A DNA stretch of 64,000 bases from Sphingomonas pokkalii (GTDB lineage Bacteria; Pseudomonadota; Alphaproteobacteria; Sphingomonadales; Sphingomonadaceae). The translations under genes were made by a program, and so were the position numbers. Where the stretch lies: NCBI RefSeq assembly GCF_003096275.1, contig NZ_QENQ01000001.1, positions 1,315,297 to 1,379,296 of the forward strand, given 5' to 3'. The notes beneath the pieces were generated by a model. That model worked only from the letters and a program-made list of their open reading frames with translations, was not told the origin of the DNA and ran no database searches. This document shows, piece by piece, positions 25,218-35,119 of this stretch. Within the stretch, counting starts at the first letter, position 1. The number at the start of each line of letters is the position of its first letter.

Positions 25218-25784
25218 ATGTACCATCCCGATCTTATACGCCATCCCGATGGGTGCCCGGCGCTCGTGCTGAACGCCGATTACACGCCACTGAGTTACTA
25301 TCCCCTGAGCGTGTGGCCCTGGCAGACGGCGATAAAAGCGATCTTTCTCGAGCGTGTGGACGTCGTCTCCTATTACGAACGGGAGGTTCGAAGTCCCAGC
25401 GCGAGGCTGAAGTTGCCTTCGGTCATCGCGCTCAAACAATATGTGAAGCCTTCGCAATTCCCCGCCTTCACCCGGTTCAATCTGTTCCTTCGCGACAAGT
25501 TCGCCTGCCAATATTGCGGATCGCACCGGGATCTCACCTTCGACCACGTCATTCCCCGCGCCCAGGGCGGCCGCACCACCTGGGAAAATGTCGCCACCGC
25601 CTGCGCGCCCTGCAACCTGAAAAAGGGCGGTCGCACGCCCCATCAGGCCGGCATGCCGCTCCACATCCAGCCGATCCGGCCGACGAGCTGGCAGCTGCAG
25701 GAACATGGCCGGCGCTTCCCCCCCAACCATCTCCACGAAACCTGGCGCGACTGGCTCTATTGGGACATCGAGCTGGAGGCCTGA
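25218..25784 (+). CDS. HNH endonuclease family protein
   Basis: A 188-residue protein with a complete HNH/zinc motif: FACQYCGSHRDLTFDHVIPR at about 95-114, then NVATACAPCNLKKGGR. Both CxxC pairs and the catalytic DH are present. The N-terminal part (ALVLNADYTPLSYYPLSVWP) is a conserved feature of a widespread chromosomal HNH group in alphaproteobacteria whose biological role is unclear. The start at 25218 follows GAGGGA; longer in-frame starts lack one. It is divergent from gluQRS. Confidence 0.92.
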   Translation: MYHPDLIRHPDGCPALVLNADYTPLSYYPLSVWPWQTAIKAIFLERVDVVSYYEREVRSPSARLKLPSVIALKQYVKPSQFPAFTRFNLFLRDKFACQYCGSHRDLTFDHVIPRAQGGRTTWENVATACAPCNLKKGGRTPHQAGMPLHIQPIRPTSWQLQEHGRRFPPNHLHETWRDWLYWDIELEA

Positions 25785-25797
25785 GCGCGGCGGGACC

Positions 25798-26020
25798 GGT
25801 TTTTTTCTTTCACGCGAAGGCGCGAAGACGCGAAGACGTTTTGTCGCGCAGAGGCGCGGAGGACGCAGAGGGGCGTGTAAACGCGAAGCGCAGGAAAAGA
25901 GCCGGCATCGGGGAAATGCCGCCTGTTTCGCAGGCCATTTCCCTCTGCGCTCTCCGCGCCTCTGCGCGAAACGCGTTTCCTTCTTCTTTCTTGCCTTCGC
26001 GCCATCGCGTGCAAAACCTT
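25798..26020. repeat. Long imperfect palindromic intergenic element
   Basis: The 306-bp gap before the PBP gene is mostly one inverted repeat of about 220 bp. The left arm runs TTTCACGCGAAGGCGCGAAG through CGCGCAGAGGCGCGGAGGAC, and the right arm mirrors it as CCCTCTGCGCTCTCCGCGCC and CTCTGCGCGAAACGC through GCCTTCGCGCCATCGCG. The arms contain short direct repeats of GCGAAGACGCGAAGACG type. Elements of this composition are scattered through many sphingomonad genomes. It could fold into a long RNA hairpin or be a non-autonomous mobile element. Confidence 0.7.
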
Positions 26021-26048
26021 TGAGGACGCCTGCCCGCCAAATGCGATG

Positions 26049-26068
26049 TGTGTTATTGCGATAACACA
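26049..26068. promoter_or_regulatory. 20-bp inverted repeat upstream of the PBP gene
   Basis: TGTGTTAT (26049-26056) and ATAACACA (26061-26068) are perfect 8-bp arms around TGCG, ending 22 bp before the PBP start. This AT-rich palindrome in GC-rich DNA looks like an operator; the binding protein is unknown. Confidence 0.55.
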
Positions 26069-26090
26069 GGGTATCGGCTAAAGCGGATGG

Positions 26091-28307
26091 ATGGCGCGCG
26101 AGCCCGTTTCTCCTGACAGTCGATTCCCGTTGCGGCGCGATGGCCCCGACGATGATGTGGTGCAGCCGCAAGGCTGGCGGCCCGAAGGCCGGCGCGACAA
26201 GCGCGAGCCGATCTGGCGGCCCGGCATGGGCAGCAGCGACAGCGCCGCGCCGGCCGCGTCGTTCCGGCCGGGCCATGGCGCCGGCGGCGGCTTCGACGGT
26301 GGCGACGATCTGCCGCCCGCCGCGTCCGGCCGTAGACGCATCCGCTGGGTGCGGTGGATCGTCCGGGGCCTTGCCGTCCTGATCCTGCTGTTCATCGCCG
26401 CGGTGGCCTGGCTGGCGATCACCGCGCCGCTTTCAAAATCGCTGCGGCCGCCGGCGCCGCCTTCGATCACCCTGCTCGCCGCCGATGGCACGCCGATCGC
26501 GCGGCGGGGGGCGGTAATCGGCAAGCCGGTGGATGTCAGCAAGCTGCCGCCGCACGTCGCCCAGGCGTTCATCGCGATCGAGGACCGGCGCTTCTACAGC
26601 CATTGGGGCGTCGATCCGCGCGGCATTGCGCGCGCCTTCTACCACAACCTCAGTTCCGACGGCGGTTCGCAGGGCGGCAGCACGATCACCCAGCAGCTTG
26701 CCAAGAACGCCTTTCTCAATTCACGCCGCACCTTCGGGCGCAAGGCGCAGGAGGTGCTGATCGCCTTCTGGCTGGAAGGCTGGCTGACCAAGGACGAGAT
26801 ACTCTCGCGCTATCTGTCGAACGTCTATTTCGGCGATAACGTCTATGGCCTGCGCGCCGCCGCCCAGCATTATTTTTCCACGACGCCCGAGCGACTGACG
26901 TTGAGCCAGGCGACGCTGCTCGCCGGTCTCGTCAAGGCGCCGAGCCGGCTGGCGCCGACCGGCAATCTGGACGGGGCGCGCGAGCGCCAGCGGCTGGTGA
27001 TCGGCGCGATGCGCGAAGCCGGCTTCATCACCGAGGCCGAGGCACGGCGGGTGCGGCCGGCGGTGCTGCACGTTCAGGATAGCGACGAGACGCTGCCGAA
27101 CGGCACCTATTTCGCTGACTGGGTGCTGCCCGAGGCGCGCGATCGTGCCGGCGGCGTCGCTACCGAACAGACGGTTACGACCACGCTCGACACTCGGCTG
27201 CAGGCAGCGGCGGAGCGGGTGATCAAGGCTTCGGGCCTCGGCAAGGCGCAGGTGGCGCTGGTGGCGATGCGGACGGACGGCCGCATCGTCGCGATGGTGG
27301 GCGGGCGCAACTATGCCGCCAGCCCGTTCAACCGCGCGACCCAGGCGCGGCGCCAGCCGGGATCGGCGTTCAAGCTGTTCGTCTATCTGGCGGCACTGCG
27401 TTCGGGCATGACGCCGGATACCATCGTCGAGGACACGCCGGTGCAGATCGGCGACTGGAAGCCTTCGAACAGCGACGGCCGCTATGCGGGGCGGATCACG
27501 TTACGCCAGGCGCTGGCCAAATCGAGCAACGTCGTCGCGGCGCGGCTGATCCAGAAGCTCGGCGTCGGCCGGGTGAGCCAGGCCGCGCGCGACCTGGGGA
27601 TTTCCACGCCGCTGGGCAATGATGCGTCGATCGCGCTGGGCACCTCCACGGGGTCGCTGCTCGAACTGACCGCGGCCTATGCGGCGGTCGCCAATGGCAG
27701 CTATCCGGTCCGGCCGCGCGGGCTCGACGCCGACGAATCGGCCGACGACTGGCTGGCGCGGCGCCTGGGCGGGCCGAGCCGGTTCGACGAGCGGCTGCTG
27801 GGCGACCTGCGCTCGATGCTGGAAACGGTGGTGCAATCGGGTACCGGCCGGGCGGCGGCGCTGCCGGTGCCGGCGTTCGGCAAGACCGGCACGACCCAGG
27901 ATGGCCGCGACGCGCTGTTCGTCGGCTGGGCGGGCGACCTCGTCGTCGGCGTATGGATCGGCAATGACGACAATAGCCCGGTGGCGGGAGCGGCCGGCGG
28001 CGGTCTGCCTGCGCATATCTGGCGCGACTTCATGGTCCGCGCGCTGGGCCTGACCTTGCCGCCGGTGCCGGTCGAGCCGGACAATGCGACCGACGAGAAC
28101 GGCATCGAGCTGGAAGACGTGCTCAACGGCGCAGGCGTGCGCGTCGACGAGGAGGGATTGCAGCTCGATCTCGGCCGCGTCCGCGAACTGGTGCCGGAGG
28201 GTGAGGCGCGCGACGCGATCCCGCGCAACGTGCGGATTCCGGTGCCGGGCAGCGATGCCGATCGCCGCCGCCGCGACGCGCGAGATGCGCCCGAGGGCGA
28301 GGAATGA
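26091..28307 (+). CDS. Class A penicillin-binding protein (bifunctional PBP1 type)
   Basis: A 738-residue bifunctional peptidoglycan synthase. A disordered, charged cytoplasmic N-terminus of about 85 residues precedes one membrane helix (about 92-111). The glycosyltransferase 51 domain has the catalytic glutamate in IAIEDRRFYSHWGVD (E164) and GGSTITQQLAKN. The transpeptidase domain has SAFK (425-428), SSN (about 478) and KTGTT (about 598). The C-terminal 70 residues are acidic and then Arg-rich and Asp-rich, without homology that I recognise. It polymerises glycan strands and crosslinks them in the periplasm. Confidence 0.95.
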   Translation: MAREPVSPDSRFPLRRDGPDDDVVQPQGWRPEGRRDKREPIWRPGMGSSDSAAPAASFRPGHGAGGGFDGGDDLPPAASGRRRIRWVRWIVRGLAVLILLFIAAVAWLAITAPLSKSLRPPAPPSITLLAADGTPIARRGAVIGKPVDVSKLPPHVAQAFIAIEDRRFYSHWGVDPRGIARAFYHNLSSDGGSQGGSTITQQLAKNAFLNSRRTFGRKAQEVLIAFWLEGWLTKDEILSRYLSNVYFGDNVYGLRAAAQHYFSTTPERLTLSQATLLAGLVKAPSRLAPTGNLDGARERQRLVIGAMREAGFITEAEARRVRPAVLHVQDSDETLPNGTYFADWVLPEARDRAGGVATEQTVTTTLDTRLQAAAERVIKASGLGKAQVALVAMRTDGRIVAMVGGRNYAASPFNRATQARRQPGSAFKLFVYLAALRSGMTPDTIVEDTPVQIGDWKPSNSDGRYAGRITLRQALAKSSNVVAARLIQKLGVGRVSQAARDLGISTPLGNDASIALGTSTGSLLELTAAYAAVANGSYPVRPRGLDADESADDWLARRLGGPSRFDERLLGDLRSMLETVVQSGTGRAAALPVPAFGKTGTTQDGRDALFVGWAGDLVVGVWIGNDDNSPVAGAAGGGLPAHIWRDFMVRALGLTLPPVPVEPDNATDENGIELEDVLNGAGVRVDEEGLQLDLGRVRELVPEGEARDAIPRNVRIPVPGSDADRRRRDARDAPEGEE

Positions 28308-28313
28308 TCCGGC

Positions 28314-29312
28314 TCAGCGCCGGATGTCGGCGCGCCAGACGGTGAGCCAGTTGGTGGAGCCGCGGCATTCGTCCATCCGGTCGATCTCGGTCGCGCGGAA
28401 GCGGGTGCCGTCCCAGACATAGGTTGCGGAAACGCCGCAGTCGCCCAGCCCGCGGCCCTTGCCATAGCTGGATAGCGTGCCGGTGCCGGCATCCCAGCTG
28501 GCGTTGATGAGGGCGTCGGCAGCCGCGTTCGCACCGGGCTTGGCCGTATCGAACGCCGCAGGGCGTGCCTTGTCGCCGCGCACGATAAAGGCGGCGCTCG
28601 ACAGGTTGTACGCGCCGGAACCGCAGGCGACCAGCACCAGCGTCGCACCGCCGCCCAGCGCGCCGGTTTCGGGTGCGGGCTGGGGGAAATCGGCGGAGTA
28701 CTCCTCGTCGCAGCCACTCGCCTTGTTGAGCCGGGCGAGCAGGCCCGGTGGCAGCGATGCCTCGCCGTGGGACAAGGGCGCGGCGGCCACGACGGGCAGC
28801 GGCGGCGCGGGTGGTACAGCGCTCGCCGGCCTGGTGCCGCGCGCAACCAGCGCGGTGACCCCGCCGGCGCGGCCCTGCTGCGCATCCACGAAGCGCAACG
28901 CCGCCGACACGCCGGCCAGCGATAGGCTGGCGCTCTTGCCGCCTGCGGAAAGCTGCGCGCGCCGACCGTTGGCGATCGCGGTTGCGATCCCTTGGGCTTC
29001 GGCGCCGCTGAACCGCACCACGTCCTCCCGGATGCTGCCGCCGGCGATGCGCTTGCCGTCGACGGCAAGCGTCAACGTGCCCTTGCCGTCGCTACCCGGC
29101 CACAACGCAATCGTCAGCGCCCCTGCCGGACCGGGTTCGCGCACCAGCGAAAGCTCTGCACCATTGGTTTCGGTATCGCCATCTTCCGGCTGGAGCGAGG
29201 TCATCTCGCAGCGCCGGACATTGTCGCAGGCGACCGCCCAGTCGCCGAAGGTCCGGATCGGGCCGGGGGTGACCTGGGCCAGCGCGGCGGCGGAGAAGGC
29301 AAGCAACAGCAT
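28314..29312 (-). CDS. DUF1176 domain periplasmic protein
   Basis: A 332-residue exported protein: signal peptide MLLLAFSAAALAQ, then GPIRTFGDWAVACDNVRRCE, which is the DUF1176 opening with its paired cysteines. Further cysteines (SGCDEEY, VLVACGSG, LGDCGVS, DECRGS) suggest disulfides. The family is common in proteobacteria and has no established function. The start at 29312 yields the signal peptide; the frame extends to 29360 without a better start. It is convergent with the PBP gene (6-bp gap) and divergent from the dehydrogenase gene. Confidence 0.85.
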   Translation of the reverse strand: MLLLAFSAAALAQVTPGPIRTFGDWAVACDNVRRCEMTSLQPEDGDTETNGAELSLVREPGPAGALTIALWPGSDGKGTLTLAVDGKRIAGGSIREDVVRFSGAEAQGIATAIANGRRAQLSAGGKSASLSLAGVSAALRFVDAQQGRAGGVTALVARGTRPASAVPPAPPLPVVAAAPLSHGEASLPPGLLARLNKASGCDEEYSADFPQPAPETGALGGGATLVLVACGSGAYNLSSAAFIVRGDKARPAAFDTAKPGANAAADALINASWDAGTGTLSSYGKGRGLGDCGVSATYVWDGTRFRATEIDRMDECRGSTNWLTVWRADIRR

Positions 29313-29380
29313 GTCGCAGATGCTAGCCGAGCGGCGCCGGCTTGCGTAGTAGGACGGCAACAGAATTGCAGGAGACGGGC

Positions 29381-30250
29381 ATGAAGACGGTAGGCGTGAT
29401 CGGTGCGGGTCAGATGGGGGCGGGGATCGCCCAGGTTGCGGCGCAGGCGGGCTATGCCGTGCTGCTGTCCGATGTCGACCAGGCCCGCGCCGAAGCCGGC
29501 AAGGCGGGGATCGGCAAGCAGCTGCATCGGGCGGTGGAGAAGGAAAAGATCACCGCCGCCGATGCCGAGGCCGCGCTCGGCCGGATCACCCCGGTCGGCG
29601 AGCTTGCCGCGATGGCCCCCTGCGACCTGGTGATCGAGGCGGCGACCGAGCGGGAGGCGATCAAGCGCCAGATCTTCGAGACGGTCGGCAAGGCGCTGGG
29701 CGGAGAGGCGATCCTCGCCAGCAACACTTCGTCGATCCCGATCACCCGTCTTGCCCAGGCGGCGCCGGATGCGGCGCGCTTCATGGGCGTACACTTCTTC
29801 AATCCGGTGCCGGTGATGGGCCTGATCGAGCTGATCCGCGGTCTTGCCACCAGCGATGCCACGGTCGCCGCGGTGGAAGCGTTTGGCCAGTCGCTGGGCA
29901 AGCGGATCGTCCATGCCAATGACGCGCCGGGCTTCATCGTCAACCGCGTGCTGATGCCGATGCTCAACGAGGCGTGCTTCGCGCTCGGCGAGGGCGTGGC
30001 AACGATCCCCGATATCGATGCGGCCTGCCAGCTGGGGCTCAACCATCCGATGGGGCCGTTCACCCTGGCGGACTTTATCGGGCTCGATACCTGCCTGGAG
30101 ATCACCCGCGTGCTGTTCGAAGGCACCGGCGATCCCAAGTTCCGCCCGGCCCCGCTACTGGTGAAATATGTCGAGGCCGGCTGGTATGGCCGCAAGACCA
30201 AGCGCGGCTTCTATGACTATAGCGGCGCCGAGCCGGTGCCGACGCGCTGA
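29381..30250 (+). CDS. 3-hydroxybutyryl-CoA dehydrogenase
   Basis: A 289-residue NAD(P)-dependent dehydrogenase. The Rossmann loop [17 protein letters not shown] opens the protein. The family motifs [28 protein letters not shown] (catalytic His) and [19 protein letters not shown] follow, and the C-terminal domain has [20 protein letters not shown]. It interconverts acetoacetyl-CoA and 3-hydroxybutyryl-CoA, serving butanoate or polyhydroxybutyrate metabolism. AGGAG precedes the start. A perfect bidirectional hairpin terminates it. Confidence 0.95.
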   Translation: MKTVGVIGAGQMGAGIAQVAAQAGYAVLLSDVDQARAEAGKAGIGKQLHRAVEKEKITAADAEAALGRITPVGELAAMAPCDLVIEAATEREAIKRQIFETVGKALGGEAILASNTSSIPITRLAQAAPDAARFMGVHFFNPVPVMGLIELIRGLATSDATVAAVEAFGQSLGKRIVHANDAPGFIVNRVLMPMLNEACFALGEGVATIPDIDAACQLGLNHPMGPFTLADFIGLDTCLEITRVLFEGTGDPKFRPAPLLVKYVEAGWYGRKTKRGFYDYSGAEPVPTR

Positions 30251-30253
30251 GGC

Positions 30254-30292
30254 GGGGACGCTTCCTGCCGGCCGAGGGCAGGAAGCGTCCCC
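30254..30292. terminator. Perfect 16-bp hairpin between convergent genes
   Basis: GGGGACGCTTCCTGCC (30254-30269) and GGCAGGAAGCGTCCCC (30277-30292) pair without mismatch around a 7-base loop. It fills the 43-bp gap between the dehydrogenase and EAL-protein stops, so it should act on both strands. Confidence 0.8.
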
Positions 30293-30293
30293 G

Positions 30294-31049
30294 TCACGCG
30301 TTCGCGGTGGGGCGGGTGATGCGCGATGGCGGCAGCATCCCAGCGACGGGCGGGGCGACCAGGTCGCCCTGGACGTGGAAGATGCCCCAGCTGCGCAGGC
30401 GGCGCAGGGCGGAATCGCTTTCCACGCCGTCGGCGATCACGCGCATCCCATGGTCGCGCAGCTTTGGCGTGAGTTCTTCCAGCATCAGTCGGCGCGACCA
30501 GCTATTGTCGATGCCGGTCACCAGTTCGCGATCGAGGCGCACCATTTCCGGGCGATAGCGGACGCACGGGCTGAACCCCACCGGATCGTGGCCCAGGCCG
30601 ACAAAGGCGGTCAGGCTGCCGGCGCGGCGATGTCCTTCCACCAGATCGGCAAGATGCTGGCCGGGAATCTCTCCATAGCCATGGACGGCGAAGATCAGGC
30701 GCTCGGCGGGCAGCCCGGCGCGGCGGCCGGCTTCGGCGGCGGCGGCGAGCGAGGCGCCCGGCGCGGCGGCCTTGGCGGCGTGGATCGGGATCAGCAGCCG
30801 CGCATTGTTCTCGTCCAGCCCGGCCGTCATCGCGAGATGGACCGACGCGATCGCGACGCGACGATCCAGTTCGGCATGATGGGCGCGGGGCAGCTGCTCG
30901 AAAATATCGTCGCCGTCTTCTCCGTCGGTGCTGCGCAGCATCGCTTCATAGGCGAAGACGCGACCGACGGCGATGTCGTAGATCGGGCGGAAGGCGATGT
31001 GCAGGCCACGCCGGCTTGCCGGCTGCAAGTCCTCCTGGTCGAGAACCAT
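30294..31049 (-). CDS. Degenerate EAL-domain protein, probably non-catalytic
   Basis: A 251-residue single EAL-fold protein related to cyclic-di-GMP phosphodiesterases. The fold landmarks are present: AFRPIYDIAVGRVFAYEAML near the N-terminus and GIFHVQGDLVAPPV near the C-terminus. The signature reads EAM (35-37), the DDFG loop has become GLGHDP, the metal-binding Asn in the INLS-type strand has become IPIHAAK, and the late AEGVE is ADGVE. Loss of these metal and c-di-GMP ligands argues for a binding or scaffolding role rather than hydrolysis. AGGGAG precedes the ATG by 6 bases. Confidence 0.85.
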   Translation of the reverse strand: MVLDQEDLQPASRRGLHIAFRPIYDIAVGRVFAYEAMLRSTDGEDGDDIFEQLPRAHHAELDRRVAIASVHLAMTAGLDENNARLLIPIHAAKAAAPGASLAAAAEAGRRAGLPAERLIFAVHGYGEIPGQHLADLVEGHRRAGSLTAFVGLGHDPVGFSPCVRYRPEMVRLDRELVTGIDNSWSRRLMLEELTPKLRDHGMRVIADGVESDSALRRLRSWGIFHVQGDLVAPPVAGMLPPSRITRPTANA

Positions 31050-31136
31050 CCAATGCTCCCTGTTAGACCGCGTTAACCATGTGCGGCTCTGAGAAGTCTT
31101 ATAGGGGATGGTACGGAGCCGCGGTGCAGCCGGTAC

Positions 31137-31170
31137 GAAAAAGCCCCGCGCGGCAGGGGCCGGCGGGGCT
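31137..31170 (-). terminator. metK terminator
   Basis: On the reverse strand AGCCCCGC pairs with GCGGGGCT and is followed by five Ts (31141-31137 region), 25 bases after the metK stop. This is a classical intrinsic terminator. Confidence 0.8.
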
Positions 31171-31194
31171 GTTTCCGTGGTTTGGGAGAACCGA

Positions 31195-32406
<1,212 letters not shown>

Positions 32407-32452
32407 GAAAATTCCTCGTTTAGGGAAGGGCAGCCGGGCCGTTGCCATGCCC

Positions 32453-32472
32453 ATATAAAGCTTTCCTTATAT
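32453..32472. promoter_or_regulatory. Candidate operator upstream of metK
   Basis: ATATAA (32453-32458) and TTATAT (32467-32472) are 6-bp inverted arms around an 8-bp AAGCTT-containing core. It lies 46 bp before metK in an otherwise GC-rich gap. In alphaproteobacteria metK can be controlled by ArsR-type SAM/SAH-responsive repressors, which bind AT-rich palindromes; assignment here is inference. Confidence 0.4.
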
Positions 32473-32479
32473 CAACTCC

Positions 32480-34039
32480 CTAACGAGCCCATCGCCGATT
32501 GGCAATCGCGAACAATCCTGCAAGCGCCGCGACGATCAGCACCATCCAGTTGCCGACGCGGGAGAACAGCGTAGGCGGCAATGGGCGGGGGAGCGGCAAG
32601 CGGATCGCACCAGCCTGACCCGGTGGGATCGTGCCGAGCAGCCGGCCATGCCCGTCGATCAGGGCAGAGATGCCGGTGGGCGTGGAACGCAGGATCGGCA
32701 GGCCTTCCTCGATCGCGCGCAGCCGGGCCTGCGCCAGATGCTGGGGCGGTCCCCAGCGGCCGAACCAGGCGTCGTTCGACGGATTGAACAGGAAGTCCGG
32801 CCGGTGCGCCTCGTCCACCACCTGGCCGGAGAAGATGATCTCGTAGCAGATCTGGATACCGGCATTGCCGAAGCCGGACAGGGCGAGCGCGCGGGGGCCG
32901 GGGCCGGGCACATAATCGATGTCCCCCATCACCAGACGCGCGAGGCCGAGCGGCGCCAGCAGCGTGCGCATCGGCAGATATTCGCCGTACGGCACCAGGT
33001 GCGCCTTGTCGTAGCGGCCGCCGAGCATCCCGTCCGGATCGAGTGCCCAGACCGAATTGCCGATGCTCTGAATGGAGTCGTTGCGATCGAAACGGGCAGC
33101 GGTGCCGCCGATCAGGGCGCGGTCATAGGGGCCGAGCACCGCCGCGATCCGCGCGCGGACGAGGCGGGGATCCTGACGATACCATGGCGGAGGATAGCCC
33201 TCCTCGACAAAGTAATCGACCATGCCCTCCGGCCAGACGACGAGACGCGGCAGCGGACCGGGCTTGCCGCTGAGATCGATCATGCGGGTGAGCAGATATT
33301 CGGCATAATCGGGGCGGCCGACCGCGTCCTGGCCGATATTCGGCTGGACGATCACCACTTCCGTGCCGCTTGCGGTGCTGATGCAGGGAATGCGATCGCA
33401 GCGATCGGACCAGCCGAGGTTCAGGGCCAGGAGCGCGATGGCGGCGACGGCCAGCGCGCGATACTGGCGCTGGGTCGCCAGATAGAGCGTGCCCGCCAGC
33501 GCAAGGGTGACGCCGGACAGCGCATAGGTGCCGATCAGCGTGGCGAGATTGCGCACCCCCGGCACCGGCACCCAGACCACGCCGAGCGGGTTCCACGGAT
33601 AGCCGGTGAACAGCACGCCACGCAGCCATTCGGTGACGATCCAGGCGGCGGCACCGGCAAGGACATAGCCTAGATCGGGCTCGATCCAGCCGGACCGCGC
33701 CTTTACCTTGCGCGCGAACGCCCAGGCCGCCGCCATCGCCAAGGCAGGGTAGACGGCCAGATAGACTGCCAGCAGCACAACGGCGAGATAGCCGAGCGCA
33801 GGGGGCATCTTGTCCTGAAAGTCGAAGGCGTGCTGGATCCAGTTGTCGCCCAGCGTGAAATGGCCGAGCCCGAACAGCCACCCCCGCAGCAGTGCCCCGC
33901 GCAGGCCGGGCGCGCGATAGACCAGCGCGAACAGGCCGGCGAAGCACAACAATGTCAGCGGCCACCATTGCAACGGCGCGAAGCCGGTGGCGGAGGCGAA
34001 GCCGAGGATCAGCGAAGCGAGCAGGGGACGGCGGAACAT
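32480..34039 (-). CDS. lnt: Apolipoprotein N-acyltransferase
   Basis: A 519-residue inner-membrane enzyme that adds the third acyl chain to lipoproteins. Six or more N-terminal helices precede a nitrilase-like domain with the catalytic Glu (VVWPEGMVDYF), Lys (DKAHLVPYGEYLP) and Cys (GIQICYEIIF). A final helix (VGNWMVLIVAALAGLFAIA) anchors the C-terminus. In many proteobacteria lnt follows a CorC-type gene; here it follows era and precedes metK. Confidence 0.95.
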   Translation of the reverse strand: MFRRPLLASLILGFASATGFAPLQWWPLTLLCFAGLFALVYRAPGLRGALLRGWLFGLGHFTLGDNWIQHAFDFQDKMPPALGYLAVVLLAVYLAVYPALAMAAAWAFARKVKARSGWIEPDLGYVLAGAAAWIVTEWLRGVLFTGYPWNPLGVVWVPVPGVRNLATLIGTYALSGVTLALAGTLYLATQRQYRALAVAAIALLALNLGWSDRCDRIPCISTASGTEVVIVQPNIGQDAVGRPDYAEYLLTRMIDLSGKPGPLPRLVVWPEGMVDYFVEEGYPPPWYRQDPRLVRARIAAVLGPYDRALIGGTAARFDRNDSIQSIGNSVWALDPDGMLGGRYDKAHLVPYGEYLPMRTLLAPLGLARLVMGDIDYVPGPGPRALALSGFGNAGIQICYEIIFSGQVVDEAHRPDFLFNPSNDAWFGRWGPPQHLAQARLRAIEEGLPILRSTPTGISALIDGHGRLLGTIPPGQAGAIRLPLPRPLPPTLFSRVGNWMVLIVAALAGLFAIANRRWAR

Positions 34040-34082
34040 CGCGGGCGTGCGTACACGAAGCAGGCCCGCGACGGAACGCCGA

Positions 34083-34988
34083 TCAATCGACCCAGTCGAG
34101 CCCGATCTCGCGATAGAGGCTGCGATCCTCTTCCCATTTCGGGTTCACCTTCACGTGCAAGTAAAGGTGCACCGGCACGCCCATGATCCGCGACAGCTCC
34201 GCACGGGCGCGGGCGCCGATTTCCTTGATGCGGGCACCGCCCTTGCCGAGCACGATCGCGCGCTGGGTATCGCGGGCCACGAGGATCTGCTGGTGGATCT
34301 CGACCGATCCGTCCTGGCGCTCGCTATACTTCTCTGTCTCGACCGCGCTGGCATAGGGCAGTTCGGCATGGAGCTGGAGATAGAGCTGTTCGCGCGTCAC
34401 TTCGGCCGCGATCATCCGCTCGGTGGCGTCGGAGACCTGGTCTTCCGGGAAGTGCCAGGGGCCGGCGGGCATCGCGCCGGCCAGCGCAGCCTTCAGTTCG
34501 GGCAGTCCGTCGCCGGTGTGTGCGGAGACGAAATAGGTCTCGTCGAACGCCAGCGCCTCGTTAAGCTTGGCGGCATGGCCGAGCAGGCGCGGCTTGTCAG
34601 CAATGTCGACCTTGTTGAGGATCAGCACCTTGCGCTCGGGACGGTTGCGCAGGCTGTTGATGATCGCATGGACCTTGGGGCCTATCCCGCCCTTGGCATC
34701 GACGACCAGTGCGATCAGATCCGCGCCCTCCGCGCCTTCCCAGGCGGCGGCGACCATCGCGCGATCCAGCCGGCGTTCGGGGGTGAAGATGCCTGGCGTA
34801 TCGACGAGGAGCAACTGCGCGTCGCCTTCGATGGCGATGCCCATCAGCCGGGCACGCGTCGTCTGCGCCTTGGGGCTGACGATGGCGACCTTTTGGCCGA
34901 CCAGCGCATTCACGAGCGTGGACTTGCCGGCATTGGGTGCGCCGACGATCGCGACGACGCCGCAGGATTGGGAAGTGGGTTCGGTCAT
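34083..34988 (-). CDS. era: GTPase Era
   Basis: A 301-residue essential GTPase that assists 16S rRNA maturation and 30S assembly. G1 is GAPNAGKST (15-23), G3 DTPGIF, and G4 NKVD. The C-terminal KH domain carries GKGGARIKEIGARAR, which binds the 3' end of 16S rRNA. It lies downstream of rnc on the same strand, the usual partnership, though with a 131-bp spacer instead of overlap. No recO gene follows. Confidence 0.97.
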   Translation of the reverse strand: MTEPTSQSCGVVAIVGAPNAGKSTLVNALVGQKVAIVSPKAQTTRARLMGIAIEGDAQLLLVDTPGIFTPERRLDRAMVAAAWEGAEGADLIALVVDAKGGIGPKVHAIINSLRNRPERKVLILNKVDIADKPRLLGHAAKLNEALAFDETYFVSAHTGDGLPELKAALAGAMPAGPWHFPEDQVSDATERMIAAEVTREQLYLQLHAELPYASAVETEKYSERQDGSVEIHQQILVARDTQRAIVLGKGGARIKEIGARARAELSRIMGVPVHLYLHVKVNPKWEEDRSLYREIGLDWVD

Positions 34989-35119
34989 GGGGTCCGATTG
35001 TAGAGGGGAATGGGGATGGGGGCGAGGGGGCGCAGGGATCGCAGAACCGCGGTCGGTCTCGGTGAGACACTGCCCGATCCCAACCCCGCATCGGGTGAAG
35101 GGGAGGGGCTAAGAAAAGC

